Source of the DNA: Erythrobacter sp.
Lineage (GTDB): Bacteria; Pseudomonadota; Alphaproteobacteria; Sphingomonadales; Sphingomonadaceae
Assembly (NCBI GenBank): GCA_025698865.1
Contig: JAILWQ010000004.1
Location: forward strand, 124,001 to 188,000
Length of the DNA stretch: 64,000 bases
Direction: 5' to 3'
The number at the start of each line of letters is the position of its first letter. The stretch's first letter is position 1. The notes under the pieces were generated by a model. That model was not told the origin of the DNA. It searched no databases and worked only from the letters and a program-made list of their open reading frames with translations. Shown one piece after another: positions 20,130 through 29,136 of the stretch. The translations under genes and the position numbers were made by a program.

Positions 20130-21281
20130 TCACTGTGAGCGCAAGAGGACGGGCCCGGCGCCCACCCGGATGCGGAGCAGCTCGTAAGGCTTGCGGCGTA
20201 AATCCCGTCCGCCGTGAAAGCCGGGCTGGCGGTGGAGCTGGTTGACAGTGAAGTAGAGATAGCCGTCGGTGCCGATCGACAGTGTGTCGGGCCAGCTGAT
20301 GCGGGGGTCGCTGACTACCGTCGTCCAGCGATCCTGGTCGAGCACGCGGATCGCGTTGTTCTCGTAATCGCCGGCGAACACGCGGCCCCGGTCGTCTTCG
20401 GCAATCCCGTCCGAGGCGCCTTTGCGCCCCAGGCTGCGTACCGCGCGGGCCAGTTCCTCCTCGGACACCGCGGGGTCACGCAGCATGGCCGTGGGGACCG
20501 CGTGCAGCGTGCGGCCCGACAGTGGACCGTAATACAGCAGGCTGCCGTCGGCGCTAAGCCCGATTGCGTCGCTCGCGATTGTTACCGGCGTCGCGGGTCC
20601 ATCGGCGGGACGGTTCATGAGCACCGCGCCGTCGACAACCGGGGTGAAGCCGGGCTCGGGGTTGGTCGTCGCATGGTTCGACAGGCGCCGGATCGCACGT
20701 CCGCTGGCGATATCGACGACGATGATGCCGCCGATCCCCTCGTTGCTGCTGTCGGTGATGTAGGCGACGCCCTCGGCGCCCTGACGCAGATCGAAGCGCA
20801 CGTCGTTGAGGTAGGTCGTGGGCAGCACCACGCTGGGCGGCAGGACGATCGTCTTCACCACCCGGTCGGTCGCGAGGTCGATTGCCACCAGCTTTGCACC
20901 GCCGGCCTGTGGTTGAGAGAATTTGGGCGCCGCCGTGTCGAGCACCCACAGGCGATTGGCGCCGTCTGCCACCACGCTCTGCACCGAGATGAAATGCCCC
21001 GCCGGGTCGGCCGGATCGGGCCGATTGGTCGCGGCGTCGGGATAGGGCACCGCCTTGCCGTCGACCAGCTCGGCAACCGTGAATGGCGCGTTATCGCCCC
21101 ATTGCGGAAAGTTGACGAAGATGCGCCCGTTGGGTGCGACTGTTACGCCAGTCGGCATCGCTCCATCGAAGGTCGCGACCTGTTCGATCTGGGGCGCGGA
21201 TGCACGATCGCGGGTCGTCGAGCAGGCGGCAAGCGAGAGGGCAGCGCCAGCGGCAAAAAGCAGTTTGACGGAGATTTTCAT
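20130..21281 (-). CDS. lipoprotein with major-royal-jelly-protein-like beta-propeller
   Basis: A protein of 383 residues starting with a lipoprotein signal peptide ending at LSLAACS (Cys20), so probably anchored in the periplasm. The rest fits the MRJP/yellow-like six-bladed propeller: DGAMPTGVTVAPNGRIFVNFPQWGD, RLWVLDTAAP, YLNDVRFD and YITDSS near mid-protein, then GLSADGSLLYYGPLSGR and SDGIAEDDRGRVFAGDYENNAI. Relatives include bacterial lactonase-like or dopachrome-related proteins of unclear function. The ATG at 21281 overlaps the oxidoreductase stop as ATGA and has AAGGAA upstream. It is the last gene of a tight operon. Confidence 0.87.
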   Translation of the reverse strand: MKISVKLLFAAGAALSLAACSTTRDRASAPQIEQVATFDGAMPTGVTVAPNGRIFVNFPQWGDNAPFTVAELVDGKAVPYPDAATNRPDPADPAGHFISVQSVVADGANRLWVLDTAAPKFSQPQAGGAKLVAIDLATDRVVKTIVLPPSVVLPTTYLNDVRFDLRQGAEGVAYITDSSNEGIGGIIVVDIASGRAIRRLSNHATTNPEPGFTPVVDGAVLMNRPADGPATPVTIASDAIGLSADGSLLYYGPLSGRTLHAVPTAMLRDPAVSEEELARAVRSLGRKGASDGIAEDDRGRVFAGDYENNAIRVLDQDRWTTVVSDPRISWPDTLSIGTDGYLYFTVNQLHRQPGFHGGRDLRRKPYELLRIRVGAGPVLLRSQ

Positions 21282-22390
21282 GGGATCATTTCCTTGAGAA
21301 TGCGGCCCGCTTCGTGGGGCTCGGACCGGAGATATTGCGGGGGCGCCTTTACCGATGCGCCAAGCGCGGCGGCGGCGTGCCAGGGCCAGCGCGGATCCCA
21401 CAGCGCAGCGCGGGCTATCGCTATGGCGTCGGCATGCCCGTCTTCGAGGATGCGCTCCGCCTGCTGCGGATCGGTGATCATTCCGACCGCCACGACAGGC
21501 ATGGCGACCGCGTCCTTGACCGTCCGCGCCAGCGGTACCTGATAGCCGGGGCCGACCGGGATCTGCTGGCGCGGGTCGAGCCCGCCGCTGGAAACGTGGA
21601 TCGCCGAACAACCGCGCCGCTCCAGTTCCTGCGCAAACCTTGCGGTTTCTTCCGCTGTCCAGCCGCCTTCAACCCAGTCGGTCCCGGAAACGCGAACGGT
21701 CACCGGGCGGTCGGCCGGAAACGCTTCGCGCACGGCATCGAACACTTCCAGCGGGAACCGCATCCGGTTGCCGAGGCTGCCGCCGTATTCGTCGCCGCGC
21801 CGGTTGGAGATCGGCGAAAGAAACGCGTGAAGCAGATAGCCATGCGCAGCGTGAATCTGGACGGCTTCGATGCCGAGCCTGCCGGCGCGCCGGGCGGCAT
21901 CCGCGAACGCTTCCCGGATGCGGGCAAGCCCTGACTCGTCCAGTTCGACAGGGGGATGGTCGTCCGGAGCAAAGGGAATGGTGCTGGGTGCCACGGTCTG
22001 CCAGCCATTCTCCGTATCGGGGGGAAGCTGCGCTCCGCCGTGCCACGGCTTGGCGCTGCTCGCCTTGCGGCCGGCATGGGCCAGCTGGATGATCAGCGGC
22101 ATGTCCGACCAACGGCGCACACTTTCGAGCACGCTTCGCATCGCCGCTTCGGTACGGTCATCGTACAGGCCGATGTCACCGTAGGTGATGCGCCCTTCGG
22201 GGCTGACCGCGGTCGCCTCTATCGTCAGCGCGCCCGCGCCCGAGAGCGCCAACTGGCCGAGATGCATCTGGTGCCAGTCGGTCATCGCGCCGTCGACTGC
22301 CGAATACTGGCACATCGGCGCGATGACGATGCGGTTGGCGAGCCGCAGCACGCCAACCTCAATCGGTTCGAACAGATGCGCCATCACCAT
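21278..22390 (-). CDS. Old Yellow Enzyme family NADH:flavin oxidoreductase (YqjM-like)
   Basis: A protein of 370 residues. FMN and active-site motifs are [11 protein letters not shown] (near 22), [10 protein letters not shown] (near 101), [15 protein letters not shown] (near 178) and the C-terminal phosphate-binding [12 protein letters not shown]. The Cys in the first motif and the overall pattern are those of the YqjM class of ene-reductases, which reduce enones, quinones and nitro compounds. The start is ATG 22390 or ATG 22384; both overlap the end of the glyoxalase-like gene, so translation is coupled. The pairing of an OYE with a glyoxalase recalls E. coli nemA-gloA. Confidence 0.92.
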   Translation of the reverse strand: MVMAHLFEPIEVGVLRLANRIVIAPMCQYSAVDGAMTDWHQMHLGQLALSGAGALTIEATAVSPEGRITYGDIGLYDDRTEAAMRSVLESVRRWSDMPLIIQLAHAGRKASSAKPWHGGAQLPPDTENGWQTVAPSTIPFAPDDHPPVELDESGLARIREAFADAARRAGRLGIEAVQIHAAHGYLLHAFLSPISNRRGDEYGGSLGNRMRFPLEVFDAVREAFPADRPVTVRVSGTDWVEGGWTAEETARFAQELERRGCSAIHVSSGGLDPRQQIPVGPGYQVPLARTVKDAVAMPVVAVGMITDPQQAERILEDGHADAIAIARAALWDPRWPWHAAAALGASVKAPPQYLRSEPHEAGRILKEMIP

Positions 22391-22839
22391 TCGCCCGTGT
22401 TGGGCATGGAGGCCCAGGGTTCGGCCGGAGCCTTGTGTTCGCCCTTCTGCAGCAGTTCGATCGAGATCCCGTCCGGCGAGCGGACGAACGCCATGTATCC
22501 GTCACGCGGGGGGCGATTGATCGTCACGCCGCCCGCCTGCAGCCGCGCGCACGATTCGTAGATGTCGTCGACCCCGTAGGCGAGGTGGCCGAAGTTGCGG
22601 CCCCCGGTATAAGTCTCGGCAGGGCTGCCGTCCTCGGGCGGCCAGTTGTACGTCAGCTCGACCTCGGCATCGCCTTGCTCGCCGTCGCCGCGGAAATCCT
22701 CATCGGCGGCAAGGTAGATCAGCGTGTAACGCCCGGCTTGGTTCTCCATGCGCCGGGTCTCCTTGAGACCCAGCAGCGTGAAGAAACGGATCGCCGCCTC
22801 GGGATCGGCGACGCGCAGCATGGTGTGGAGATAGCGCAT
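22384..22839 (-). CDS. gloA: VOC family protein, lactoylglutathione lyase-like
   Basis: A protein of 151 residues of the glyoxalase I type: [20 protein letters not shown] at the start (metal ligand His5), a central Glu in [19 protein letters not shown] (His near 87) and [11 protein letters not shown] (Glu near 130). It would convert the methylglyoxal-glutathione adduct to S-lactoylglutathione. It begins two bases after the DJ-1/PfpI stop and overlaps the OYE gene. It is a few residues longer than common GloA (about 135). Confidence 0.87.
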   Translation of the reverse strand: MRYLHTMLRVADPEAAIRFFTLLGLKETRRMENQAGRYTLIYLAADEDFRGDGEQGDAEVELTYNWPPEDGSPAETYTGGRNFGHLAYGVDDIYESCARLQAGGVTINRPPRDGYMAFVRSPDGISIELLQKGEHKAPAEPWASMPNTGEW

Positions 22840-22841
22840 GA

Positions 22842-23537
22842 TCAGGCGACCTTGTCCTTGAGGGCTTCCATTACGAGTTCCGCGGTGCGGGTAGCGCTGG
22901 CGGGGTTCTGGCCGGTCACCAGATTGCCGTCGCGCAGGGCGAAGGGGGCAAAATCGGGGCCGCCCTCGTGCTTGCCCCCAAGTTCCTTGAGGCGCGTTTC
23001 GAGCAGGAACGGCACCGCCTGATCGAGGCCGACCGCGCGTTCCTCGCTGTCGGTGAAGCCCGCGACACGGCGGTCAGCCACGAGGGGCGTGCCATCGGCC
23101 TTCTTTGCCGAGACCAGCCCAGCCGGTCCATGGCAGACGGCGGCGACGATCTTGCCTTCGCGGTCGAAGCGTTCGACCAGGCGGGCCAGTTCGTCGCTGC
23201 CGGGGTAATCGAACATGGTGCCGTGGCCGCCGGGCAGGAACAGCGCGTCGTAGCTGGCGGGATCGATGCTTGTGAATACAGGGGTGCTGGCAACCTCGGC
23301 CTTCAGGGCCTCGTCCTTCAGATAGCGTTCGACCGAAGCGTCGTTCTCGCCGTCGGCGTTGACGCTGCGCTGGTCGACGGGGATGGCGCCGCCCTTGATC
23401 GAGGCCAGCGTCACCTCGGCGCCCGCATCGCGGAAGGCATAATACGGGGTGGTAAGTTCCTCGAGCCAGACACCCGTCGGTTCGGTGCCGGGGGTCATGC
23501 GGTCGGCGGAGGTGGTCACCATGAGTATGCGGCTCAT
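22842..23537 (-). CDS. DJ-1/PfpI family protein, Hsp31/glyoxalase III-like
   Basis: A protein of 231 residues from [27 protein letters not shown] (near 95) and [11 protein letters not shown] (nucleophile Cys near 130) mark the DJ-1/PfpI family, and the size and [13 protein letters not shown] motif fit the Hsp31-like glyoxalase III group. I choose the ATG at 23537 because AAAAGGA lies nine bases upstream. The frame, however, stays open to ATGs at 23693 and 23696, and the added part looks like a twin-arginine signal peptide. This is the first gene of the operon with gloA, OYE and the lipoprotein, divergent from a LysR regulator. Confidence 0.88.
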   Translation of the reverse strand: MSRILMVTTSADRMTPGTEPTGVWLEELTTPYYAFRDAGAEVTLASIKGGAIPVDQRSVNADGENDASVERYLKDEALKAEVASTPVFTSIDPASYDALFLPGGHGTMFDYPGSDELARLVERFDREGKIVAAVCHGPAGLVSAKKADGTPLVADRRVAGFTDSEERAVGLDQAVPFLLETRLKELGGKHEGGPDFAPFALRDGNLVTGQNPASATRTAELVMEALKDKVA

Positions 23538-23546
23538 CGTCAGTTG

Positions 23547-23553
23547 TCCTTTT
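23547..23553 (-). promoter_or_regulatory. ribosome binding site choosing the short start of the DJ-1/PfpI gene
   Basis: AAAAGGA on the minus strand lies nine bases before ATG 23537. The alternative ATGs at 23693/23696 have no comparable site. Confidence 0.55.
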
Positions 23554-23722
23554 CTAGTGATGTCGGGAACACGAGCAAACGCACCCGCCGGCGCCGCGCC
23601 CGCCACCAGGACAGCGGTGAGGGCTTGGAGCAATTGGCGGCGATTTTGCTTCGATCGTTCCTTTCGGCGGCTTAGATACGCATGGAACGACATCATGAAA
23701 TCCAAAGGGAATGGCGAGCAGC

Positions 23723-23738
23723 CATAAATCTCTTTATG
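23723..23738. promoter_or_regulatory. palindrome in the LysR/DJ-1 intergenic region
   Basis: CATAAA, four bases, TTTATG forms a perfect inverted repeat 9 bases before the LysR start and about 190 bases before the DJ-1/PfpI short start. Its AT-richness and position suit a LysR-type operator or autoregulatory site, although the spacing is one base short of the usual T-N11-A. Confidence 0.4.
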
Positions 23739-23746
23739 GAACCGGA

Positions 23747-24625
23747 ATGTCCCTCCTGCAGTTGCGCACCTTCGTCGAAGTCTACCGCCGTCGTTCATTG
23801 AGCGAAGCGGCACGGGCGATCGGCATCACCCAGCCTGCGGCCTCGCAACACATCGCCTCGCTCGAGGCGCAACTGGGCCGTCCCTTGTTCGATCGACATT
23901 CGCGGGGTGTTCGACCAACAGCGATTGCCGACGATCTCGCAGCTTCGATCGGAAACAGCCTCGACACGGCGGAATCGGCACTGGCCAGCGCGCGGGCCCG
24001 TTCGTCCCGCATTTCGGGCACGGTCCACATCGCCGCGCCTTCCGACCTGCTGGGAGAGATGATCGCGCCCCGACTGGCGCCGCTGCTGGCGGCAGGGCTG
24101 GATCTGCGCCTGCATATCGGCGGGCGCGAGGCGCTCTACGCCATGCTGCTCGAGGACAAGGTGCACCTGGCCGTCACCGCCTCGCAACCCGAAGATCCAC
24201 GGCTGGCCTTTCATGCGCTGGGCGAAGAGCACCTGCGCGCCGTAGCCTCACCCGCCGTGGCGAGCCGGATTGCCGAATTGCCGCTGGCCGACGGGCTCAA
24301 CCGGACGGCCCACCTCGCCTACGATCTCGACCGGCCGCTGCTGCGGACCTGGCTTGAGGCAAACCAGATCGAGCTGACGAACCAGCCCGCCTTGACCGCG
24401 CCCGACCTCAGGGTGCTACGGTCGGGATTGTGCGCGGGCCTCGGCTGGACAGTGCTGCCCGGCTATCTCATCCGCGGAGAACGCGCTGCCTGCACGCTGA
24501 TCGAGATACCCGCGCCGATCACGGTGCCGCGCAACGCTTTCTACCTTGTGTGGGCACGCTCATCGCTGCGACACCCGCGCGTGGCCATGGCTCGGGACGC
24601 CCTGATTGCTGCACTCCGAAGATAA
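23747..24625 (+). CDS. LysR family transcriptional regulator
   Basis: A protein of 292 residues with the N-terminal LysR helix-turn-helix (LRTFVEVYRRRSLSEAARAI then ITQPAASQHIASLE) and a substrate-binding domain starting near IHIAAPSDLLG. The start at ATG 23747 places the HTH at the usual position; an earlier in-frame ATG adds 12 residues. It is divergent from the DJ-1/gloA/OYE/lipoprotein operon and is its likely activator. Its TAA stop at 24623-24625 is in the same frame as the following recombinase fragment, whose homology starts within about ten bases, so the right side of this gene is a rearrangement junction. Confidence 0.9.
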   Translation: MSLLQLRTFVEVYRRRSLSEAARAIGITQPAASQHIASLEAQLGRPLFDRHSRGVRPTAIADDLAASIGNSLDTAESALASARARSSRISGTVHIAAPSDLLGEMIAPRLAPLLAAGLDLRLHIGGREALYAMLLEDKVHLAVTASQPEDPRLAFHALGEEHLRAVASPAVASRIAELPLADGLNRTAHLAYDLDRPLLRTWLEANQIELTNQPALTAPDLRVLRSGLCAGLGWTVLPGYLIRGERAACTLIEIPAPITVPRNAFYLVWARSSLRHPRVAMARDALIAALRR

Positions 24626-25783
24626 TGGTGGCCAGCTGAAGCGCCGACGGTTCGGCTTATCTTTGACCTCGCGGAGCGTGGCCTCGACGGAACCCCGATG
24701 GGAGGCCGTGCTATCGCGGAGTATCTGAATGCGCGTGGCTATACCCGGCGTGGACGGCCGTTCTACAACGCGACCGTCGCCGGCATCCTGAGCCGTCCAC
24801 ATTATCTCGGGCGCTTTGTCGGCAACAAGTTCGACTTCGACGGCAAACTCCTGCCTGAAGAAGAATGGACTTGGGTCGATTGCCTCGCGCTAATCACCCA
24901 AGACCAGTTTGATCGAGTTGCCGCGCTGCGTGCCGAACGGGCACCACGAACTACCGCTCCTCGCATTGTCAACGGTCCGACATTATTAGTTGGCATAGCG
25001 CGTTGCGGTGTGCCTGGGTGCGGTTGCGGCATGACCATCCGCACGGGCAAAGCCGGCCGCTACCGCTACTATTCGTGTCACTCCAGAGTGAACGCAGGCG
25101 CTCTCAGTTGCTCATGTCCGAATGTCCGAGCAGAGAAGCTGGACGAACTGGTCATGTCGCAGCTCGCTCTGCGCATTTTCTCAGACGACCAGCTTGAGCC
25201 TCTATTGCAGAAAGTGCTCGACACCTCGGATGAAGCACGGGAGCGAAAGCAATCTGAGATCGAACAATGCGAAACGAGGCTCGCTGAGGCACGCAAGCGC
25301 CTCGCCAATCTTCATAATGCAATCGAGGCCGGGACCGTATCGACGCGCGATCCTGATATTGCCAGTAGGATTAAGGGTCGCAGGGCTGAGATCGATGGCC
25401 TCACGCAAACGGCAAAGACCCTTCGCCAACAGCTCGACCGCGGGCCCTCGCGTATTACTCCGAACGTAGTAAAGAGGTTCGGACAGATCGTTCGTGAGCG
25501 CATCGTATCGGGTGATAGCCATGCGCGCCAGCAGATCGCGCGTGCGTTCATCAAGCAGGTCCGCGTCGGGCCAAACATCATCATCGAAGGCGAAACCGAA
25601 GCGCTGGCTCATGGCGCTGCCGCGATTGCACGATCAAATGAAAAGGTGCCCACCTTTGACCGGAAATGGTGCGGTCGAGAAGACTCGAACTTCCACGGGC
25701 TTGCGCCCACAACGACCTCAACGTTGCGCGTCTACCAATTCCGCCACGACCGCACACAGTCCGCTTGCGACAGGGGCCGATAA
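24626..25783 (+). pseudogene. large serine recombinase, N-terminally truncated
   Basis: Homology starts just after the LysR stop (TVRLIFDLAERG) and runs through the recombinase domain (NARGYTRRGRPFYNATV, ILSRPHYLGRFVG) and the zinc-ribbon region (CGVPGCGCGM, YYSCHSRVN, SCPNVRAEKLD) to a long coiled coil (about residues 175-265 of the 361-codon frame from ATG 24698). The whole N-terminal resolvase domain with the catalytic serine is missing, so it cannot act. The final 40 codons are antisense to tRNA-Leu, giving the tail CGREDSNFHG that is common in recombinases inserted at tRNA genes. It is the leftover integrase of an island. Confidence 0.83.
25667..25755 (-). tRNA. tRNA-Leu (anticodon GAG)
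   Basis: An 89-base class II tRNA including an encoded CCA. It shows the acceptor pair GTGCGGTC with its complement, the D-loop AATTGGTAGAC, the anticodon stem CAACG/CGTTG around TTGAGGT, a long variable arm and the T-loop GTTCGAGTC. The 3' end overlaps the C-terminal codons of the recombinase fragment, so this tRNA served as the integration site. The tRNA looks intact. Confidence 0.95.
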
Positions 25784-25877
25784 AGGCCGTCCCGCGCTGG
25801 TAGGAGCGCGCCCCTAGCAGCGGTTTTTCGGGCTCGCAAGAACTTAGCGTCGGATTCGACCCCACTTCCTCGCCGCT

Positions 25878-26780
25878 TTATCGGGGCGCCCAGCCGATAT
25901 CGGCGAAGACGGCGGCTTTCGGCACGTCGGTGATCGCCTCATTGATCGTCATCGTCTCGCCGGGAGCGAGCGTTTTCTGCGAGGGCGCCACTTCCCAGCT
26001 GTAGACAATCCGCTCGCGCGCATCGCGCAGCACGATGAGAATCGGCGGCACGTCGCGGCTCTCGCGCGCCTCGTTGGTCACGGTGATCCGCGCGCCGAAG
26101 AATTCGGTGCCGTTGGCGAGCGTGCGCCGCTCCTGTTCCTCGACCGGGAATTCGAGCTTGAGATCGGGCTCGGCCATCGCGAAGAGCGGCCGCTGGATCG
26201 GCACCCAGGCCGGCACGCCGATGAAATTCACCGCCGCGACCGCGCCCAGGCTAAAGACCGCGAACAGCACCGCCGCCCAGGTCCAGATCCGCATCCAGTT
26301 GCGGCGCGGGCGGAACGGGGGCGCGTAGTCGAACTGCGAAGCCTCGTCGGCAAAATCGGGCTCGCGCACCCCGGAAAGGCGGTCGGGCGGCAACTCGCCG
26401 TAAGGCGGATCGGCATTGTCGAAATCGGGGGCGCGGGCGAAATCGGGAGTGCGTTCGTCGGGCGATGCGGTCCGGGTGCCGAACCCGCCCGCTTTCGGCC
26501 GGGGAGCTTCTGCCGATGTGGCAGGCTCTTCCTCATGCGGAAAGGCACCCTGGGCGGAGGCCGTGGGCGGGACATTCTCGACACCCTCGCGCGATTCCTG
26601 CGAAACCGGCGTCGCCGTTGCGGCCGAAGCCGGTTCTTCGGTGATCGGTTCCGCGGCATCGGGGCCGTCCTGGAACCAGCTGTGCTTGCATTTCGCACAA
26701 CGCACCGTGCGCCCTTCCAACCCGATCGCGCTGTCGGGAACGACATAGCGCGTGTTGCAGGCGGGGCAGGCGATAATCAT
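25878..26780 (-). CDS. zinc-ribbon membrane protein (MJ0042 domain with DUF3426-like tail)
   Basis: A protein of 300 residues. The N terminus is an MJ0042-type zinc ribbon (CPACNTRY and CAKCKHSW, Cys pairs near 5-8 and 28-31). A Pro/Ala/Glu-rich linker follows to about residue 155, then one membrane segment (TWAAVLFAVFSLGAVAAVNF, about 168-187) and a periplasmic C-terminal domain with LANGTEFFGARITVTNE as in DUF3426. The function is unknown; such proteins often sit beside ftsEX in sphingomonads. It is divergent from ftsE. Confidence 0.85.
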   Translation of the reverse strand: MIIACPACNTRYVVPDSAIGLEGRTVRCAKCKHSWFQDGPDAAEPITEEPASAATATPVSQESREGVENVPPTASAQGAFPHEEEPATSAEAPRPKAGGFGTRTASPDERTPDFARAPDFDNADPPYGELPPDRLSGVREPDFADEASQFDYAPPFRPRRNWMRIWTWAAVLFAVFSLGAVAAVNFIGVPAWVPIQRPLFAMAEPDLKLEFPVEEQERRTLANGTEFFGARITVTNEARESRDVPPILIVLRDARERIVYSWEVAPSQKTLAPGETMTINEAITDVPKAAVFADIGWAPR

Positions 26781-26930
26781 GTCACTCCCCCGCTTAATGC
26801 GGTGTGCGAATCACGACAAGCGCGCGACGAGTCGACTTGGCCGCGTGGCGCCTTTTTTCCACATGAACGCGGCGCTATAGGCATCCGCGATGCAGATGCG
26901 AACCGCCGAACGGGCCTCGGGGGCCGCGGA

Positions 26931-27662
26931 ATGAACACGGCCGAGAAGGGCGTCGTGCGGTTCGACAATGTCGGCCTGCGCTACGGGACGGATGGCGAGG
27001 TGCTGAGCAACATCGCCTTCACGCTCTATCCCGGGCGCTTCTATTTCCTCACCGGGGCCAGCGGCGCGGGCAAAACCTCGTTGCTCAAGCTGCTGTATCT
27101 CGCCCAGCGTCCGTCGCGCGGCGGGATCAGCATGTTTGGCAGCGACGTGATCACTCTTCCGCGCGAGAGCCTGCCCGCCTTTCGGCGCCGGATCGGCGTG
27201 GTCTTTCAGGATTTCCGCTTGGTTGAGCACCTCTCGGCCTTCGACAATATCGCCCTGCCCCTGCGGGTTTCGGGCGTGCGCGAGGCGGATATTCACCAGC
27301 CGGTCACCGACATGCTCGACTGGGTCGGCCTGTCGCACCGGGCCGAGGCGCGGCCGGCGACCTTGTCGGGCGGGGAACAACAACGCGTCGCCATCGCCCG
27401 CGCGGTGATCGGCCGGCCCGAACTGCTGGTTGCGGACGAGCCGACCGGCAACGTCGATCCCGAGATGGCGCTGAAACTGCTGCGCCTGTTCGAGGCGTTG
27501 AACCGGCTCGGCACGACCGTGGTGGTGGCGACGCACGACGTCCATCTCCTGCGCAAGGTGCCGGATTCGCTGATCATGCGGATCGACAAGGGCAAGCTGT
27601 CCGATCCGACCGGGGCGCTGCGCTATCCCCCCCGTCGCGAATTCGCCGAGATCCCCTCGTGA
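26931..27662 (+). CDS. ftsE: cell division ATP-binding protein FtsE
   Basis: A protein of 243 residues with Walker [10 protein letters not shown] (near 40), Q-loop [11 protein letters not shown], signature [14 protein letters not shown] (near 145) and Walker [11 protein letters not shown]. The FVFQDFRL-type sequence is typical of FtsE. With FtsX it forms an ABC-type complex at the divisome that controls cell-wall hydrolysis. The start at ATG 26931 gives a normal length; the longer open frame upstream is not conserved. It overlaps ftsX as GTGA. Confidence 0.93.
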   Translation: MNTAEKGVVRFDNVGLRYGTDGEVLSNIAFTLYPGRFYFLTGASGAGKTSLLKLLYLAQRPSRGGISMFGSDVITLPRESLPAFRRRIGVVFQDFRLVEHLSAFDNIALPLRVSGVREADIHQPVTDMLDWVGLSHRAEARPATLSGGEQQRVAIARAVIGRPELLVADEPTGNVDPEMALKLLRLFEALNRLGTTVVVATHDVHLLRKVPDSLIMRIDKGKLSDPTGALRYPPRREFAEIPS

Positions 27663-28591
27663 ACCGTCCCCCTGCCCTTGCCCGGGCGATCGAGCGCGGG
27701 CTCGACCCGTTTCGCGGCAAGCATGCCTCGCATCTTCTGCCCAAAACCCGGCTCGGCGGGCCGATCCCCTGGGTCATCGCGATCATGGTCGCGCTCACCG
27801 TGCTGACGGCGGGTGGCGGGCTCGCGCTCGACAATCTGGCCAATCGCGCCCGGGCCGACCTTTCGGGCGGGGTGACGGTCCAGATCGTGGAGGCCGACCC
27901 GCGACTGCGCACGGTGCAGGCGGACCGGGCGGCCGACCTGTTGCGCGCGGCGCCCGGCGTCGCCAGTCTTCGCCGCGTGCCGGAGAGCGAACTCGAAGCG
28001 CTGGTCGAACCCTGGCTGGGCTCCGGGCTCGACGAGGAGATCGTGCCCCTGCCCGCCCTGATCGACGTTCGGCTCGACGGCCCCGCCACCCCGGCCGCAA
28101 TCGGCCGGTTGCGCGCGGCCCTTGCCGGTGCCGCAGCCGAAGCGCGCATTGACGCCCAGTCCGACTGGCTGGGCCCCGTTTTCGACACCGTGTCGGCTCT
28201 GCGCCTGATGTCCTTCGGACTGATAGCGCTGCTGGCCTTCACCGGAGCCGCGGCCGTGTGGCTTGCGGCACGCAATGCGCTCAACGCCAATCGCGACACG
28301 ATCGAGATCGTCCACCTTCTCGGCGGCGACGATGCGCAGATCGCGCGCATCTTCCAGCGCTCGGTGATGGTCGACGCGGCGGTCGGCGGCGTCTGCGGGC
28401 TGGTTCTGGGCGGTGCGGCGATCGCGCTGCTCGGCGCGCAGTTCGCCGCGCTCGAATCGGGCATGGTCGCGCGCGGCGGCCTTGCACCCGCCGACTGGTT
28501 GCTGCTCGCCCTCGTTCCACTGGCGATGATCGGGATTGCCTTGCTCACTGCGCGGATGACGGTAATGGCGAGCCTGAGACGCATGTTGTGA
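27659..28591 (+). CDS. ftsX: cell division protein FtsX
   Basis: A protein of 310 residues starting at GTG within the ftsE stop (GTGA overlap). There is a cytoplasmic N terminus and a first membrane segment (WVIAIMVALTVLTAGGGLAL, about 40-60). A periplasmic domain follows to about 175, then three more membrane segments (LMSFGLIALLAFTGAAAVWLA; the segment near GGVCGLVLGGAAIALLG; and the last near LLLALVPLAMIGIALL). It is the membrane partner of FtsE. It also overlaps the next gene by GTGA. Confidence 0.92.
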   Translation: MNRPPALARAIERGLDPFRGKHASHLLPKTRLGGPIPWVIAIMVALTVLTAGGGLALDNLANRARADLSGGVTVQIVEADPRLRTVQADRAADLLRAAPGVASLRRVPESELEALVEPWLGSGLDEEIVPLPALIDVRLDGPATPAAIGRLRAALAGAAAEARIDAQSDWLGPVFDTVSALRLMSFGLIALLAFTGAAAVWLAARNALNANRDTIEIVHLLGGDDAQIARIFQRSVMVDAAVGGVCGLVLGGAAIALLGAQFAALESGMVARGGLAPADWLLLALVPLAMIGIALLTARMTVMASLRRML

Positions 28592-29136
28592 TTTTTCGCC
28601 TCTTTGCCTTTGTCGTCATGGTCTATGCGCTGGGTTTCCTCGCCTTCGCGGTGACTCTGCCCCAACCGCTGGACGAGACCCGGACCGACGCGATCCTCGT
28701 GCCGACCGGAGGCCCCGGACGCATCCAACGCGGGCTCGAAGTGCTCCGCGCCGATCGCGCGCCCGTCCTGTTCGTGTCCGGCGTCGACCCCGAGGTGACT
28801 GCGGACGAATTCGCCCGTCAGTTCGACGTCACCGCGCGCGAGATGGAGTGCTGCGTCACGCTGGGCAAGCTGGCGGTGGATACGCGCAGCAATGCGGGCG
28901 AGGCGGCGCAGTGGCTGGCGACCAACGATTATCGCGAGGTCCGTCTCGTCACTACGGACTGGCACATGCGCCGCGCCGCCGCCGAGATGCGTCATGCGTT
29001 GCCGGACGATATCGCGCTGGTCGAGGATGCGGTGCCCTCGGACCCCGATTTCGGCCAGCTGTTCCTCGAGTACAACAAGCTGATCGCCGTCGTGATCTCG
29101 CAAGGGTTTCCCGACCTGGGATGGAACGCGCAATGA
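28588..29136 (+). CDS. YdcF/DUF218-family membrane-associated protein
   Basis: A protein of 182 residues starting at a GTG that overlaps the ftsX stop. An N-terminal membrane anchor (LFAFVVMVYALGFLAFAVTL) is followed by a DUF218 domain: DAILVPTGGPGRIQRGLEVL near residue 40, LFVSGVDPEV, the conserved DTRSNAGEAAQWL near 95 and LVTTDWHMRRA near 117. YdcF-like proteins are linked to envelope metabolism; the reaction is not established. The coupling to ftsEX and plsC suggests a role in envelope growth. Confidence 0.87.
   Translation: MIFRLFAFVVMVYALGFLAFAVTLPQPLDETRTDAILVPTGGPGRIQRGLEVLRADRAPVLFVSGVDPEVTADEFARQFDVTAREMECCVTLGKLAVDTRSNAGEAAQWLATNDYREVRLVTTDWHMRRAAAEMRHALPDDIALVEDAVPSDPDFGQLFLEYNKLIAVVISQGFPDLGWNAQ

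Noticed and set aside
24626-25783. Intact integrase of an active island
   Set aside because: The catalytic resolvase domain is absent, so the protein cannot recombine DNA.
28258-28587. Longer start of the YdcF-like protein inside ftsX
   Set aside because: The extra residues are an Arg-rich out-of-frame reading of ftsX; the GTGA overlap at 28588 gives a normal membrane-anchored N terminus.
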